A stretch of DNA of 13,037 bases from Thermaceae bacterium (GCA_027023345.1 JALVVO010000095.1:1-13037); one strand, 5' to 3'. Shown: positions 1 through 6,841, counted from the stretch's first letter. Notes: generated by a model not told the origin, from the letters alone. A program made the numbers and translations.

Positions 1-76
1 TCCTTGAGCCGCGCGAGGTGCGCCTCGCCGCCGTCCTCGGGCCCCGGGTCGAGGCGCACCTCGCGCGGCTCAAGGA
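1..76. repeat. Perfect 27-bp inverted repeat at window edge
   Basis: Bases 1-27 are the exact reverse complement of bases 50-76, with a 22-nt spacer (28-49). The match stops at the next inner base (28 against 49). The outer limit is the window edge, so the palindrome may continue to the left. The right arm reads as sensible helical protein sequence in the frame of the neighbouring gene. The left arm starts exactly at base 1. If base 1 is a contig end, this is the classic look of a fold-back (chimeric) assembly or library artefact. If not, it is a strong hairpin within a coding region. Confidence 0.9.
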
Positions 77-1658
77 GGAGGGCTTCCTCGCCGAGGCCGA
101 GGGGGGCCTGGTCTTCACCAGCCGGGCCTACCGGCGGGCCGCGGCCGCCTCGGTGCCGGGCGCCCGGCGCCGCGCCTGGCTCCGCGCCCTGGCCGAGGCC
201 CTGCTCGAGCGCGGTGCGGGCGAGGAGGCGGTCCGCTGCTACCTCGAGGCCGGGCTCAAGGGTCCCGCCATCCGGGTGCTGCGGGTGCTCGCGCGGGCGG
301 CGCCGGAAAACGAGGCGCTTTCGCTCCTCGAGCGGGCCCGGGCCCTGGCCGAGACGCGGGAGCAGGAGGCCGCCGTCCGGCTGGACCTGGCCGAGCGCTG
401 GCTCGCGAAGGACCCTAAGCAGGCCTTGGCGGCCCTCGGCGACCTCCCCGGACCGCGGGCCCGGCGGCTCAAGGGGCTCGCCCTCGCCGCCCTGGGGCGC
501 AACGAGGAGGCCGCCCGGCACCTCGCCGCCTACCTCGACGAGCGCCCCGAAGACCGGGAGGCCTGGCGGCGCTTCCTCGAGCTCGCCCCCATCCCGGCGC
601 TCCTCGAGGCTAAGCCCCCGGAGGACCCCGGGCTGCTCCGGATCCTGGCCCGCCGGCTGGAGGCCGAGGGGAGGCTCGGCGAGGCCGCCGAGGCCTACCG
701 CCGCGCCCTGGCCCACAGCCAGGGCGACGCCGCCGCCGAGCTCGCCCTCGCCCTCGCCGGCCTGGCCTGGCGCGCCTTCCACCCCCGGGACGCCCGGACC
801 TACGCCCAAAAGGCGCTGGCGGAGGCCCAGAACCCGGCGACCGCCACCCTCGCCCGGGCCATCCTTGGCTCGCTCGAGCTCGACGTCGGCAACCTGGTCG
901 GGGCGCGGTCCTGGATCGAGGAGGCCCGCTCCGCCCTGGAGGACCTCCCCTGCGGCGAGGCCTACGCCCGGGTGGCCGGCATCGAGCTCCGCCTCCTCAT
1001 CGAGACCGGTCGCCTCGAGCGCGCCGAGCGCCGGGCCGAGGGGTACCTGGCCCGCTGCGATCACCCCTGGATCGGCGCCATGGCCGCCCTCATCGCCGCC
1101 CTGCGGGGGGACGACCGGCGCGCCCACGCCCTCGCCCAAGGGCTCCTCCCCCGGGCCGACAGCCCCCACACCGAGGGCTTCCTGGTGCTGGCCATGGGCA
1201 TCGCCCGGGCCAAGCGGGGCGAGGACCCCCGGCCCGACTACCGCGCCGTGCTCCGGCTCTCGGCCCGGGCCAAGAACCCCTACCTGCGCTTCCTCGCGCT
1301 GGCCGCCTTCGCCCTCTACTACCGGCCCCAGGCCCCGGCGAAGACCAAGGCGATCGCCGACCAGATGCTCAAGCAGACCTGGCGGCAGGGCTTTTTGCCC
1401 TTCCACCACCTGGCCCGGCTGCTCAAGGCCGAGGCCGCCCACGCTTCGGGCCGCCGGGTGGCGCCGCTCCTCCGCTTCGAGAGCCCGTTTTTGGTGCTGG
1501 AGTACTGGCGGCGGAGCCTGCTACTAGCCGAGGGGCACGAGGTCGATCCGGTGCCCGAGGAACGCCTCCTCGGCTACGGTATCCTGGGACGGCTCGCGTT
1601 CGCGAGCTGGAAGAGGGTATGGACCCGCGAGAAGAGATCCGCGCGCGAATCAGCCTGA
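3..1658 (+). CDS. TPR-like helical-repeat protein, 5'-partial; probable C-terminal part of a MalT/STAND-type regulator
   Basis: The frame is open to the left edge, so the start codon is probably outside the window; the GTG at 18 is only the first possible internal start. About 550 residues are visible. The first ~75 look like a winged-helix segment followed by a helix-rich linker (AWLRALAEALLERGAGEEA). That is the arrangement seen after the NTPase domain in MalT-type STAND regulators. The rest is a long series of Ala/Leu/Arg/Glu-rich helical pairs resembling tetratricopeptide repeats, for example GRLGEAAEAYRRALA near residue 225. No P-loop, membrane segment or C-terminal LuxR-type helix-turn-helix is visible. 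The family usually uses such repeats for protein or effector sensing. The gene runs into dnaG with a 40-nt overlap, so the two are probably co-transcribed. The role is uncertain; an unrelated TPR scaffold protein is the main alternative. Bases 1-27 may be artefactual because they form an inverted repeat with 50-76. Confidence 0.6.
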   Translation, partial: LEPREVRLAAVLGPRVEAHLARLKEEGFLAEAEGGLVFTSRAYRRAAAASVPGARRRAWLRALAEALLERGAGEEAVRCYLEAGLKGPAIRVLRVLARAAPENEALSLLERARALAETREQEAAVRLDLAERWLAKDPKQALAALGDLPGPRARRLKGLALAALGRNEEAARHLAAYLDERPEDREAWRRFLELAPIPALLEAKPPEDPGLLRILARRLEAEGRLGEAAEAYRRALAHSQGDAAAELALALAGLAWRAFHPRDARTYAQKALAEAQNPATATLARAILGSLELDVGNLVGARSWIEEARSALEDLPCGEAYARVAGIELRLLIETGRLERAERRAEGYLARCDHPWIGAMAALIAALRGDDRRAHALAQGLLPRADSPHTEGFLVLAMGIARAKRGEDPRPDYRAVLRLSARAKNPYLRFLALAAFALYYRPQAPAKTKAIADQMLKQTWRQGFLPFHHLARLLKAEAAHASGRRVAPLLRFESPFLVLEYWRRSLLLAEGHEVDPVPEERLLGYGILGRLAFASWKRVWTREKRSARESA

Positions 1659-3370
1659 AGGAGCTGGTCGGCCGCTACGTCGAGCTGAAGCCCGCGGGGC
1701 GCGGCCGCTACAAGGGGCTCTGCCCGTTTCACAAGGAGAAGACCCCCTCCTTCTACGTGGACGAGGAGAAGGGCCTCTTCTACTGCTTCGGCTGCAAGGC
1801 CGGGGGCGACGTCTTCTCCTTCCTCGAGAAGATCGAGGGGCTCACCTTCGCCGAGGCCCTGGAGCGGCTCGCCGCCGAGGCCGGGGTCGAGCTCCCCGAG
1901 CGGCCGCGGGAGAAGAAGGACAAGGACCTCTACCAGATCAACGCCCTGGCCCTCGCCTTCTTCCGCCGCGAGCTCGGCGAGCGCGCCCGGCGCTACCTCG
2001 AGGGCCGGGGGATCCGGCCCACCTACGTCGAGGCCTTCCAGCTCGGCTACGCGCCCTCCGGCTGGGACCGGCTCACCCAGTACCTCGCCCGCGAGGGGAT
2101 CCCGCTCGAGAAGGCGGTGACCGCGGGCGTCCTGGCCGAGCGCGAGGGGCGGATCTACGACCGCTTCCGCGACCGGCTGGTGGTGCCCATCCTCGACGCC
2201 AGCGGGCGGGTGGTGGCGTTCTCCGGCCGGACCCTGGACCCCGAGGGCCAGCCCAAGTACCTGAACAGCCCCGAGTCGCCGATCTTCAAAAAGCGCGAGC
2301 TCCTCTTCGGCCTCCCCCAGGCCCGGGAGGCGATCCGGGAGAAGAAGCGGGCGATCGTGGTCGAGGGCCTCTTCGACGTGATCGCCCTGCACCAGATGGG
2401 CTACCGGGAGGCGGTGGCGGTGCTGGGCTCGGCCTTCACCCCAGAGCAGGCCCTGCTTCTAAAGCGGCTTGGCGTGATCGACCTCTACCTCGCCTTCGAC
2501 GCCGACGAGGCCGGGCGGAAGGCGACGCTCGCCGGGCTCGACCTCGAGGTCGTCCGGAGCTTCCGCGTCCACGCCGCCCTGCTCCCCGAGGGGCTGGACC
2601 CGGGGGACCTCCTGCTCCGGGAAGACGGCCGAGAACTTTTCGAACGGGCCCTCTCGGAGGCCCTTTCCGAGGTGGAGTTCCGCTTCCAGGAGGCGAGCCG
2701 GGGGGTGGACCTGCGGACGCCGGAGGGCAAGCGGCGGGTGTTGGAGGCGCTCCTTCCCCGGCTCGTCGACGCCGAGCCCTTCGACCCCGTGGCCGAGGCC
2801 CTCAAGGCGCGGATCGTCGAACGCCTCGGGCTCCTCCCCGAGGCCCTCGAGGAGCTGATCGCCCGCCGCCGGCGGAAAAAGGGCCGGACCGAGCTCACCG
2901 CCGCGGACGTCGCCGGCGCCAGCCCGAGCCGCACCGCCGACCGGGTGCTCCTGCTCGAGCTCGACATCGTCGCCCTCCTGCTCGCGCTTCCGCCGGAGTC
3001 GCTCCGCCACTGGGCCCGCTTCGTCGAGGAGCGCACCTGGCCGCCAGAGGGAAGCTTCCTCTCGGAGTTCTTCGCCCTCGCCCGGGAAGCCAACTTCGAC
3101 CCCCGGCGCATCCGCCAGCGGCTGCTCGATCGGGAGGAGGGGGGGATCCTCTTCGAGCGGCTCATGCTGGCCGCGCCGCCGGAGCCCGCTGAGCTCGAGC
3201 GCACCCTGGAAAAGGCCATGGCCCGGCTGCGGGAGGGCTACTACCGCGCCCGCCTGGCCGAGCTCAAGGCCCGCCTGGCCGAGGGGGCGAGCGCCGAGCT
3301 CCTCCGGGAGATCCAGGAGCTCCAGCGGGCGATCGAGACCGAGCGCCGGCGCTACCGGGCCGAGCTCTAG
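1619..3370 (+). CDS. dnaG: DNA primase DnaG
   Basis: DnaG synthesises the short RNA primers for lagging-strand replication, working with the DnaB helicase at the fork. The protein is 583 aa, the normal family length. An N-terminal CHCC zinc ribbon is visible at C35, H38, C56 and C59 (motifs CPFHKEKTPSF and FYCFGCKAGGD). The RNA-polymerase core follows with a TOPRIM fold: the catalytic acid is E249 in VVEGLFDVIAL, metal-binding acids are D294 and D296 in DADEAG, and EGLDPGD comes shortly after. The last ~140 residues are a divergent helical region in the place of the helicase-binding domain. The ATG at 1619 gives the usual DnaG beginning. A purine-rich AAGAGGG lies very close upstream, and the start sits inside the end of the preceding gene, which suggests translational coupling. 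The gene ends at 3370, sharing CTAG with the convergent queA. Confidence is high. Confidence 0.98.
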   Translation: MDPREEIRARISLKELVGRYVELKPAGRGRYKGLCPFHKEKTPSFYVDEEKGLFYCFGCKAGGDVFSFLEKIEGLTFAEALERLAAEAGVELPERPREKKDKDLYQINALALAFFRRELGERARRYLEGRGIRPTYVEAFQLGYAPSGWDRLTQYLAREGIPLEKAVTAGVLAEREGRIYDRFRDRLVVPILDASGRVVAFSGRTLDPEGQPKYLNSPESPIFKKRELLFGLPQAREAIREKKRAIVVEGLFDVIALHQMGYREAVAVLGSAFTPEQALLLKRLGVIDLYLAFDADEAGRKATLAGLDLEVVRSFRVHAALLPEGLDPGDLLLREDGRELFERALSEALSEVEFRFQEASRGVDLRTPEGKRRVLEALLPRLVDAEPFDPVAEALKARIVERLGLLPEALEELIARRRRKKGRTELTAADVAGASPSRTADRVLLLELDIVALLLALPPESLRHWARFVEERTWPPEGSFLSEFFALAREANFDPRRIRQRLLDREEGGILFERLMLAAPPEPAELERTLEKAMARLREGYYRARLAELKARLAEGASAELLREIQELQRAIETERRRYRAEL

Positions 3371-4377
3371 TCGATGAACATCGCGTCCCCGAGCGAATAA
3401 AAGCGGTAGCCCCGGAGAAGCGCCTCGCGGTAGGCGGCCATCGTCCGCTCGTACCCGGCGAAGGCGGCGACCAGCATGAGCAGGGTGGAACGGGGGAGGT
3501 GGAAGTTGGTGAGGAGCGCCCCCACCGCCCGGAAGGCGTAGGGCGGCCGGATGAAGAGGCGGGTGCGCCCCTCCCCGGGCCGGATGCCCTCCTCCCCGTA
3601 GGCCGACTCCAGCGCCCGCACCACCGTCGTCCCCACCGCCACCACCCGACGGCCCTCGGCGAGGGCGTCGTTCACCGCCCTCGCGGTGGCCTCGGGGATG
3701 AAGTAGACCTCCTCGTGCATCCGGTGCTCCTCGATCCGCCCCTTGACCGGGCGGAAGGTGCCGGGGCCGACGTGGAGCTCGAGCTCGTGGACCGAAACGC
3801 CCCGTTCCCGGACCCGAGCCAGGAGCGCCTCGGTGAAGTGGAGCCCGGCGGTGGGCGCCGCCACCGAACCCGGCGTCTTCGCGAAGATCGTCTGGTAGCG
3901 CTCGAAGGGCACCTCCGCGCGAAGGTAAGGGGGAAGCGGCGCCCGCCCGGCCCGCTCCATCAGGGTCCAGGGGTCGGCGAAGAAACGAAGCCGCCGGAGC
4001 CCTTCCTCGAGCACGTCCACCACCTCGGCCTCGCCCTCGAGAAAGCGGAGGCGCGTCCCCGGGGGCGCCTTCCGGGCCGGGCGGAGGAGCGCGAGCCAGA
4101 CCGAGGGCGCCTCTTCCCGTACCAAAAGGACCTCGATCCGGGCGCCGGTGGGTTTTCTCGCCAAGAGCCGGGCGGGAATCACCCGGCTCCGGTTCAAGAC
4201 CAAAACGTCCCCCTCCCGGAGGTATTCGGGAAGGTCGCGAACCCGGCGGTGCTCGAAGGGCCGCCCGTCGCGGTGGACCACCAGCATCCGGGCGGCGTCC
4301 CGGGGCTCGACGCCCGACTGGGCGATCCGGTCCTCGGGCAGCTCGTAGTCGAAGTCCTCAAGGGTGTACTCCCGCAT
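3367..4377 (-). CDS. queA: S-adenosylmethionine:tRNA ribosyltransferase-isomerase QueA
   Basis: QueA transfers and isomerises the ribosyl part of S-adenosylmethionine onto 7-aminomethyl-7-deazaguanine in tRNA. This makes epoxyqueuosine at position 34 of the GUN-anticodon tRNAs (Asp, Asn, His, Tyr). The 336-aa protein is of normal length. Hallmarks run from the N-terminal FDYELPEDRIAQ, through VLNRSRVIPARL (~60-72), SVAAPTAGLHFT (~170-182) and GPGTFRPV, to TNFHLPRSTLLMLVAAFAG (~290-308) and the terminal RFYSLGDAM. The ATG at 4377 is the only start that keeps the conserved N-terminus. No Shine-Dalgarno sequence is seen before it; instead a terminator U-tract ends 3 nt upstream. Expression may therefore come from read-through of the tRNA transcript or from a leaderless mRNA. 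The adjacent tRNAs (Pro, Gly, Arg) are not queuosine tRNAs. The stop codon overlaps that of dnaG. Confidence 0.97.
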   Translation of the reverse strand: MREYTLEDFDYELPEDRIAQSGVEPRDAARMLVVHRDGRPFEHRRVRDLPEYLREGDVLVLNRSRVIPARLLARKPTGARIEVLLVREEAPSVWLALLRPARKAPPGTRLRFLEGEAEVVDVLEEGLRRLRFFADPWTLMERAGRAPLPPYLRAEVPFERYQTIFAKTPGSVAAPTAGLHFTEALLARVRERGVSVHELELHVGPGTFRPVKGRIEEHRMHEEVYFIPEATARAVNDALAEGRRVVAVGTTVVRALESAYGEEGIRPGEGRTRLFIRPPYAFRAVGALLTNFHLPRSTLLMLVAAFAGYERTMAAYREALLRGYRFYSLGDAMFID

Positions 4378-4380
4378 GGC

Positions 4381-4405
4381 AAAAACGAACGGGGCGTGCG
4401 CCCCG
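4381..4405 (-). terminator. Rho-independent terminator after the tRNA array
   Basis: On the minus strand a CGGGGC/GCCCCG stem with a 4-nt loop (4390-4405) is followed by TTCGTTTTT (to 4381). It starts 5 nt after the encoded CCA of tRNA-Arg. It should end the three-tRNA transcript. Its T-run stops only 3 nt before the queA ATG. Confidence 0.75.
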
Positions 4406-4410
4406 AGTCG

Positions 4411-4486
4411 TGGCGCGCCCGGGAGGATTCGAACCCCCGACCTACCGCTTAGAAGGCGGCTGCTCTATCCGCTGAGCTACGGGCGC
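4411..4486 (-). tRNA. tRNA-Arg(TCT)
   Basis: A 76-nt cloverleaf on the minus strand. It has a 7-bp acceptor stem GCGCCCG/CGGGCGC, discriminator G and an encoded CCA (4411-4413). The D-arm is GCTC/GAGC with an A in the D-loop at the position used for Arg identity. The anticodon arm is GCCGC-CTTCTAA-GCGGT, with anticodon TCT at 4451-4453, and the T-loop is GGTTCGAATCC. It reads AGA/AGG codons, which should be rare in such a GC-rich genome. It is the last tRNA of the array, 5 nt after tRNA-Gly. Confidence 0.98.
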
Positions 4487-4491
4487 GTGCT

Positions 4492-4567
4492 TGGAGCGGG
4501 AGACGGGACTCGAACCCGCGACCCTCGGCTTGGAAGGCCGATGCTCTACCAACTGAGCTACTCCCGC
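4492..4567 (-). tRNA. tRNA-Gly(TCC)
   Basis: A 76-nt cloverleaf on the minus strand. The acceptor stem is GCGGGAG/CTCCCGC, the discriminator is T (usual for bacterial tRNA-Gly), and CCA is encoded at 4492-4494. The anticodon arm is TCGGC-CTTCCAA-GCCGA with anticodon TCC at 4532-4534; the T-arm contains GGTTCGAGTCC. It reads GGA/GGG. It is the middle member of the array, with a 1-nt gap to tRNA-Pro and 5 nt to tRNA-Arg. Confidence 0.98.
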
Positions 4568-4568
4568 G

Positions 4569-4645
4569 TGGTCGGGGCGGCAGGATTTGAACCTGCGACA
4601 TCCTGCCCCCAAAGCAGGCGCGCTGCCGGACTGCGCTACGCCCCG
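4569..4645 (-). tRNA. tRNA-Pro(TGG)
   Basis: A 77-nt cloverleaf on the minus strand. The acceptor stem CGGGGCG/CGCCCCG has the C1-G72 pair typical of bacterial tRNA-Pro. The discriminator is A and CCA is encoded at 4569-4571. The anticodon arm is CCTGC-TTTGGGG-GCAGG with anticodon TGG at 4609-4611; the T-loop is GGTTCAAATCC. It is the first tRNA of the array, about 43 nt downstream of the promoter -10 element. Confidence 0.98.
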
Positions 4646-4687
4646 ATCGGGCGGGAAGCCGGAGATGGGGGTTCCGACTCCCAGTTC

Positions 4688-4716
4688 AAGGTAGCACGGC
4701 CCCAGACCCGGGTCAA
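4688..4716 (-). promoter_or_regulatory. Sigma-70-type promoter of the tRNA array
   Basis: Read on the minus strand: -35 TTGACC (4716-4711), a 17-nt spacer, then -10 TACCTT (4693-4688). It sits in the only gap between livF and tRNA-Pro, and the -35 begins 16 nt past the livF stop codon. It is an inferred promoter from consensus match and position. No clear terminator separates livF from it, so read-through from the liv operon into the tRNAs is possible. Confidence 0.6.
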
Positions 4717-4732
4717 CGAAGGCCGTCCCCGG

Positions 4733-5563
4733 CTACATGAAGCGTTTGCGGCGCTTGTAGGCCTTGACCTCCTTGAAGGACTTCCGGCCGCCGCTCTTCG
4801 CCACCCCCAGGTAGAACTCGCGGACGTCGGGGTTTTGCTCGAGGTAGTCGGCGTCGCCCTCGAGCACGATCCGCCCCTGCTCCATGATGTAGCCGTAGTC
4901 GGCGGCGGCCAGGGCGACGCGGGCGTTCTGCTCCACGACGAGGACCGTCACCCCTTCCTCGGCGTTGATCTGCCGGACGATCTCGAAGATCTCCCGCACG
5001 AGGAGGGGGGCGAGACCAAGCGAGGGCTCGTCCAGGAGGAGGAGCTTCGGCCGGGCCATCAGGGCGCGGCCGATGGCGAGCATCTGCTGCTCGCCGCCGG
5101 AGGTGTAGCCGGCGAGCTTGTTCCTGAGCTCGTAGAGCCTCGGGAAGTAGTGGTAGATCCGCTCGAGGTCCTCCCGCACCGTCCGCCCGTAGTGGATGTA
5201 GGAACCCACCTTGAGGTTCTCCTCCACCGTCAGGTGCTTGAAGACGTGTCGCCCCTCGGGCACCTGCACGATCCCCAGGCGCACGATCTCCTCGGGCCCC
5301 CGGTTGGCGAGGTCTTCGCCCCGGTAGAGGATCCGCCCGTCGGTCACCTTGCCGTACTCCGGCTTCAAAAGCCCCGAGATCGCCCGCAGGGTGGTGGTCT
5401 TCCCCGCCCCGTTGGGACCGAGGAGGGCGGTGATGCGCCCGCCCGGCACCTTGAGCGAGACCCCCCTCAGCACCTGGATCACGTCGTGGTAGACGACCTC
5501 GATGTTGTTGACCTCGAGCACGATCTCGCCGAGGTCCTCAGGACTCGCTGGACGTTCCCGCAT
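4733..5563 (-). CDS. livF: HAAT-family ABC importer ATPase LivF
   Basis: This is one of the two cytoplasmic ATPases of the liv-type importer encoded here; it powers transport through LivH/LivM. It has Walker A GPNGAGKTT (49-57), a signature TSGGEQQ (154-160) in place of the usual LSGGQ, Walker B LLLLDEP (174-180) and the family-typical VEQN (210-213) at the switch position. The order and the VEQN mark it as LivF rather than LivG. At 276 aa it is about 40 longer than the classic LivF. The extra sequence is a short N-terminal leader and a basic tail (residues ~257-276, with KRRKR). The ATG has a strong GGGAGGGGG just upstream. It is the last gene of the six-gene operon, separated from the binding-protein gene by a strong hairpin. 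Confidence 0.95.
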   Translation of the reverse strand: MRERPASPEDLGEIVLEVNNIEVVYHDVIQVLRGVSLKVPGGRITALLGPNGAGKTTTLRAISGLLKPEYGKVTDGRILYRGEDLANRGPEEIVRLGIVQVPEGRHVFKHLTVEENLKVGSYIHYGRTVREDLERIYHYFPRLYELRNKLAGYTSGGEQQMLAIGRALMARPKLLLLDEPSLGLAPLLVREIFEIVRQINAEEGVTVLVVEQNARVALAAADYGYIMEQGRIVLEGDADYLEQNPDVREFYLGVAKSGGRKSFKEVKAYKRRKRFM

Positions 5564-5588
5564 GCCCCCTCCCGAACCCGCGAAGGAC

Positions 5589-5616
5589 GGGGCGCGGGGG
5601 CGCTCCCCCGCGCCCC
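5589..5616 (-). promoter_or_regulatory. Intercistronic 12-bp GC hairpin between binding protein and livF
   Basis: A perfect 12-bp all-GC inverted repeat (5589-5600 with 5605-5616) and a 4-nt loop, inside the 63-nt gap after the binding-protein stop codon. On the minus strand it is not followed by a T-run (GTCC follows), so it is not a standard terminator. Its place directly 3' of a binding-protein gene resembles the stabilising or attenuating hairpins known from malE-malF-type operons. That function is an inference. Confidence 0.7.
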
Positions 5617-5626
5617 ACCGCGACGC

Positions 5627-6799
5627 CTACTTCCCGTAGTGCACCTTGCGGAAGAGCTTCGACTGGAAGGGCTCGGTGATCGGCACGAACTTGCCGCCCT
5701 CCGCCCGCAGCACCCGCATGTGGTCCACGCCGACGTGGTCCTCCTTGGTGTAGGTCACCGGCCCCACCGCGAGCCCGGGGTCGAAGGAGAGCTTCAGCAT
5801 CTCGGCGTAGACCGCCTCCCGCCCGGCGTCGCCGGTGACCGGCTTGCCCGCCTCGTGCGCCCGCTTGATCGCCTCGATGGCGATCGCCGCCGCCAGCATC
5901 CCCGAGGGGTAGTGCACGCTCTCGATGGTGTCGGCCGGCCGCTTGTAGCGCTCACCCAGCTTCTTCACGAAGGCGGCCCCGGCGGCGTCCTCGTAGGGCA
6001 TGAAGTAGGAGGTCACCCAGATCACGCCCTCGGCGGCGTCGCCGGCCAGGCGAAGGAGGTCGGGACCGCCGGCGTAGTGGGCGGCGGCGTGCTTGATCTT
6101 GAGCCCGAGCCTCTTCGCGTCCTTGATCATGGTGGCCACGGGGCCGGCGACGTTCTGGTAGACGATGTATTCCACGCCTTTGTTGGCAAAGCGCTTCAGG
6201 GTGGCGGTGTAGTCGAGGCCCTTGGCCATCTCCTGGACCTCGACGATCTCGATCCCTAGCTCCTTGGCCGCCTTCTTGGCGTCCGGCACCGGGGCCCGGC
6301 CGAAGGGCGAGGGGTGCACCGCCAGCGCCACCTTGGCGCCCGGCTTCTCCTTGGCGATGTACTCCAGCAGCGCGATCACCTGCTCGGAGTAGGAGACGAT
6401 GGGCAGGAAGAGGTAGTCGTTATCCGGCGGGTCGATGTTGCCGATGTGGTAGGAGGCGGGGATGTAGGTCATGCCCACCTCCTGGATCAGGGGCTTGAGC
6501 TGGAGGGTGCCGCCGGTGGAGTAGCCGAGGAAGGCGGGGTCGCCGCGCTCCAGGGCCTCCTCGAAGTTCCGCTGGGTGTTGGCGTTGTTGTACTGGTCGT
6601 CGCGGGTCTCGCAGACGATGGTGAGCCCGCCGGTCTTGCCCTCCTCGTTCGCGTACTTGCAATAGTCCTCGACGCCCTGCGCGTAATACTTGCCCGCGTC
6701 CGAGGTCGGACCGGTGATGGCGCCCGACCACATCAGGTGCACCTTCTGGGCAAAGCCGAAGCCAAGGAGCAGGAAAACCATGACCGCAAGTTTTCTCAT
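5627..6799 (-). CDS. Periplasmic substrate-binding protein of the liv-type importer
   Basis: This is the extracytoplasmic receptor that delivers ligand to LivH/LivM; it belongs to the Leu/Ile/Val-binding (peripla_BP_6) family. The protein is 390 aa with a Sec signal peptide (MRKLAVMVFLLLGFGFAQ), no lipobox Cys and a normal two-lobe length. It has exactly two cysteines (47 and 63), placed like the disulfide near the N-terminus of LivJ. I chose the ATG at 6799 because GGGAGGTGGAGG lies directly before it. A TTG at 6829 in the same frame would put charged residues ahead of the signal peptide and lies inside a terminator hairpin. Ligand residues cannot be assigned with confidence. The operon's acyl-CoA ligase suggests a carboxylic acid, but a branched-chain amino acid is not excluded. 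The gene is flanked by hairpins on both sides. Confidence 0.92.
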   Translation of the reverse strand: MRKLAVMVFLLLGFGFAQKVHLMWSGAITGPTSDAGKYYAQGVEDYCKYANEEGKTGGLTIVCETRDDQYNNANTQRNFEEALERGDPAFLGYSTGGTLQLKPLIQEVGMTYIPASYHIGNIDPPDNDYLFLPIVSYSEQVIALLEYIAKEKPGAKVALAVHPSPFGRAPVPDAKKAAKELGIEIVEVQEMAKGLDYTATLKRFANKGVEYIVYQNVAGPVATMIKDAKRLGLKIKHAAAHYAGGPDLLRLAGDAAEGVIWVTSYFMPYEDAAGAAFVKKLGERYKRPADTIESVHYPSGMLAAAIAIEAIKRAHEAGKPVTGDAGREAVYAEMLKLSFDPGLAVGPVTYTKEDHVGVDHMRVLRAEGGKFVPITEPFQSKLFRKVHYGK

Positions 6800-6817
6800 C
6801 CTCCACCTCCCTTTCGC

Positions 6818-6836
6818 AAAAAGGCCCAAGGGCCTT
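6818..6836 (-). terminator. Intra-operon intrinsic terminator between livM and the binding protein
   Basis: On the minus strand AAGGCCC-TT-GGGCCTT runs directly into TTT, giving a stem followed by five Ts (6822-6818). It starts 5 nt after the livM stop codon and ends 18 nt before the binding-protein ATG. It probably works as a partial terminator or a 3'-end/processing signal within the operon. No promoter-like sequence is apparent between it and the next gene. Confidence 0.65.
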
Positions 6837-6841
6837 CTTGC

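Noticed and set aside
18..20. GTG as the true start of the first gene
   Set aside because: The frame is open to the left edge, there is no ribosome-binding site visible, and the codon lies within the inverted-repeat arm. The gene is better treated as 5'-partial.
1574..2392. Long antisense open frames within dnaG (also 2459-3010 and 2485-3219)
   Set aside because: They are mirror frames produced by GC-rich codon usage, with no recognisable domain and no ribosome-binding site worth noting.
4364..6259. A 631-codon plus-strand open frame across the tRNAs, livF and part of the binding-protein gene
   Set aside because: It runs antisense through three tRNAs and two clear genes. Its low-complexity His/Val/Gly/Asp composition is typical of antisense frames in GC-rich DNA.
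6797..6829. TTG at 6829 as the start of the binding-protein gene
   Set aside because: It lies in the terminator hairpin and would add ten charged and mixed residues before the signal peptide. The ATG at 6799 has an excellent ribosome-binding site.
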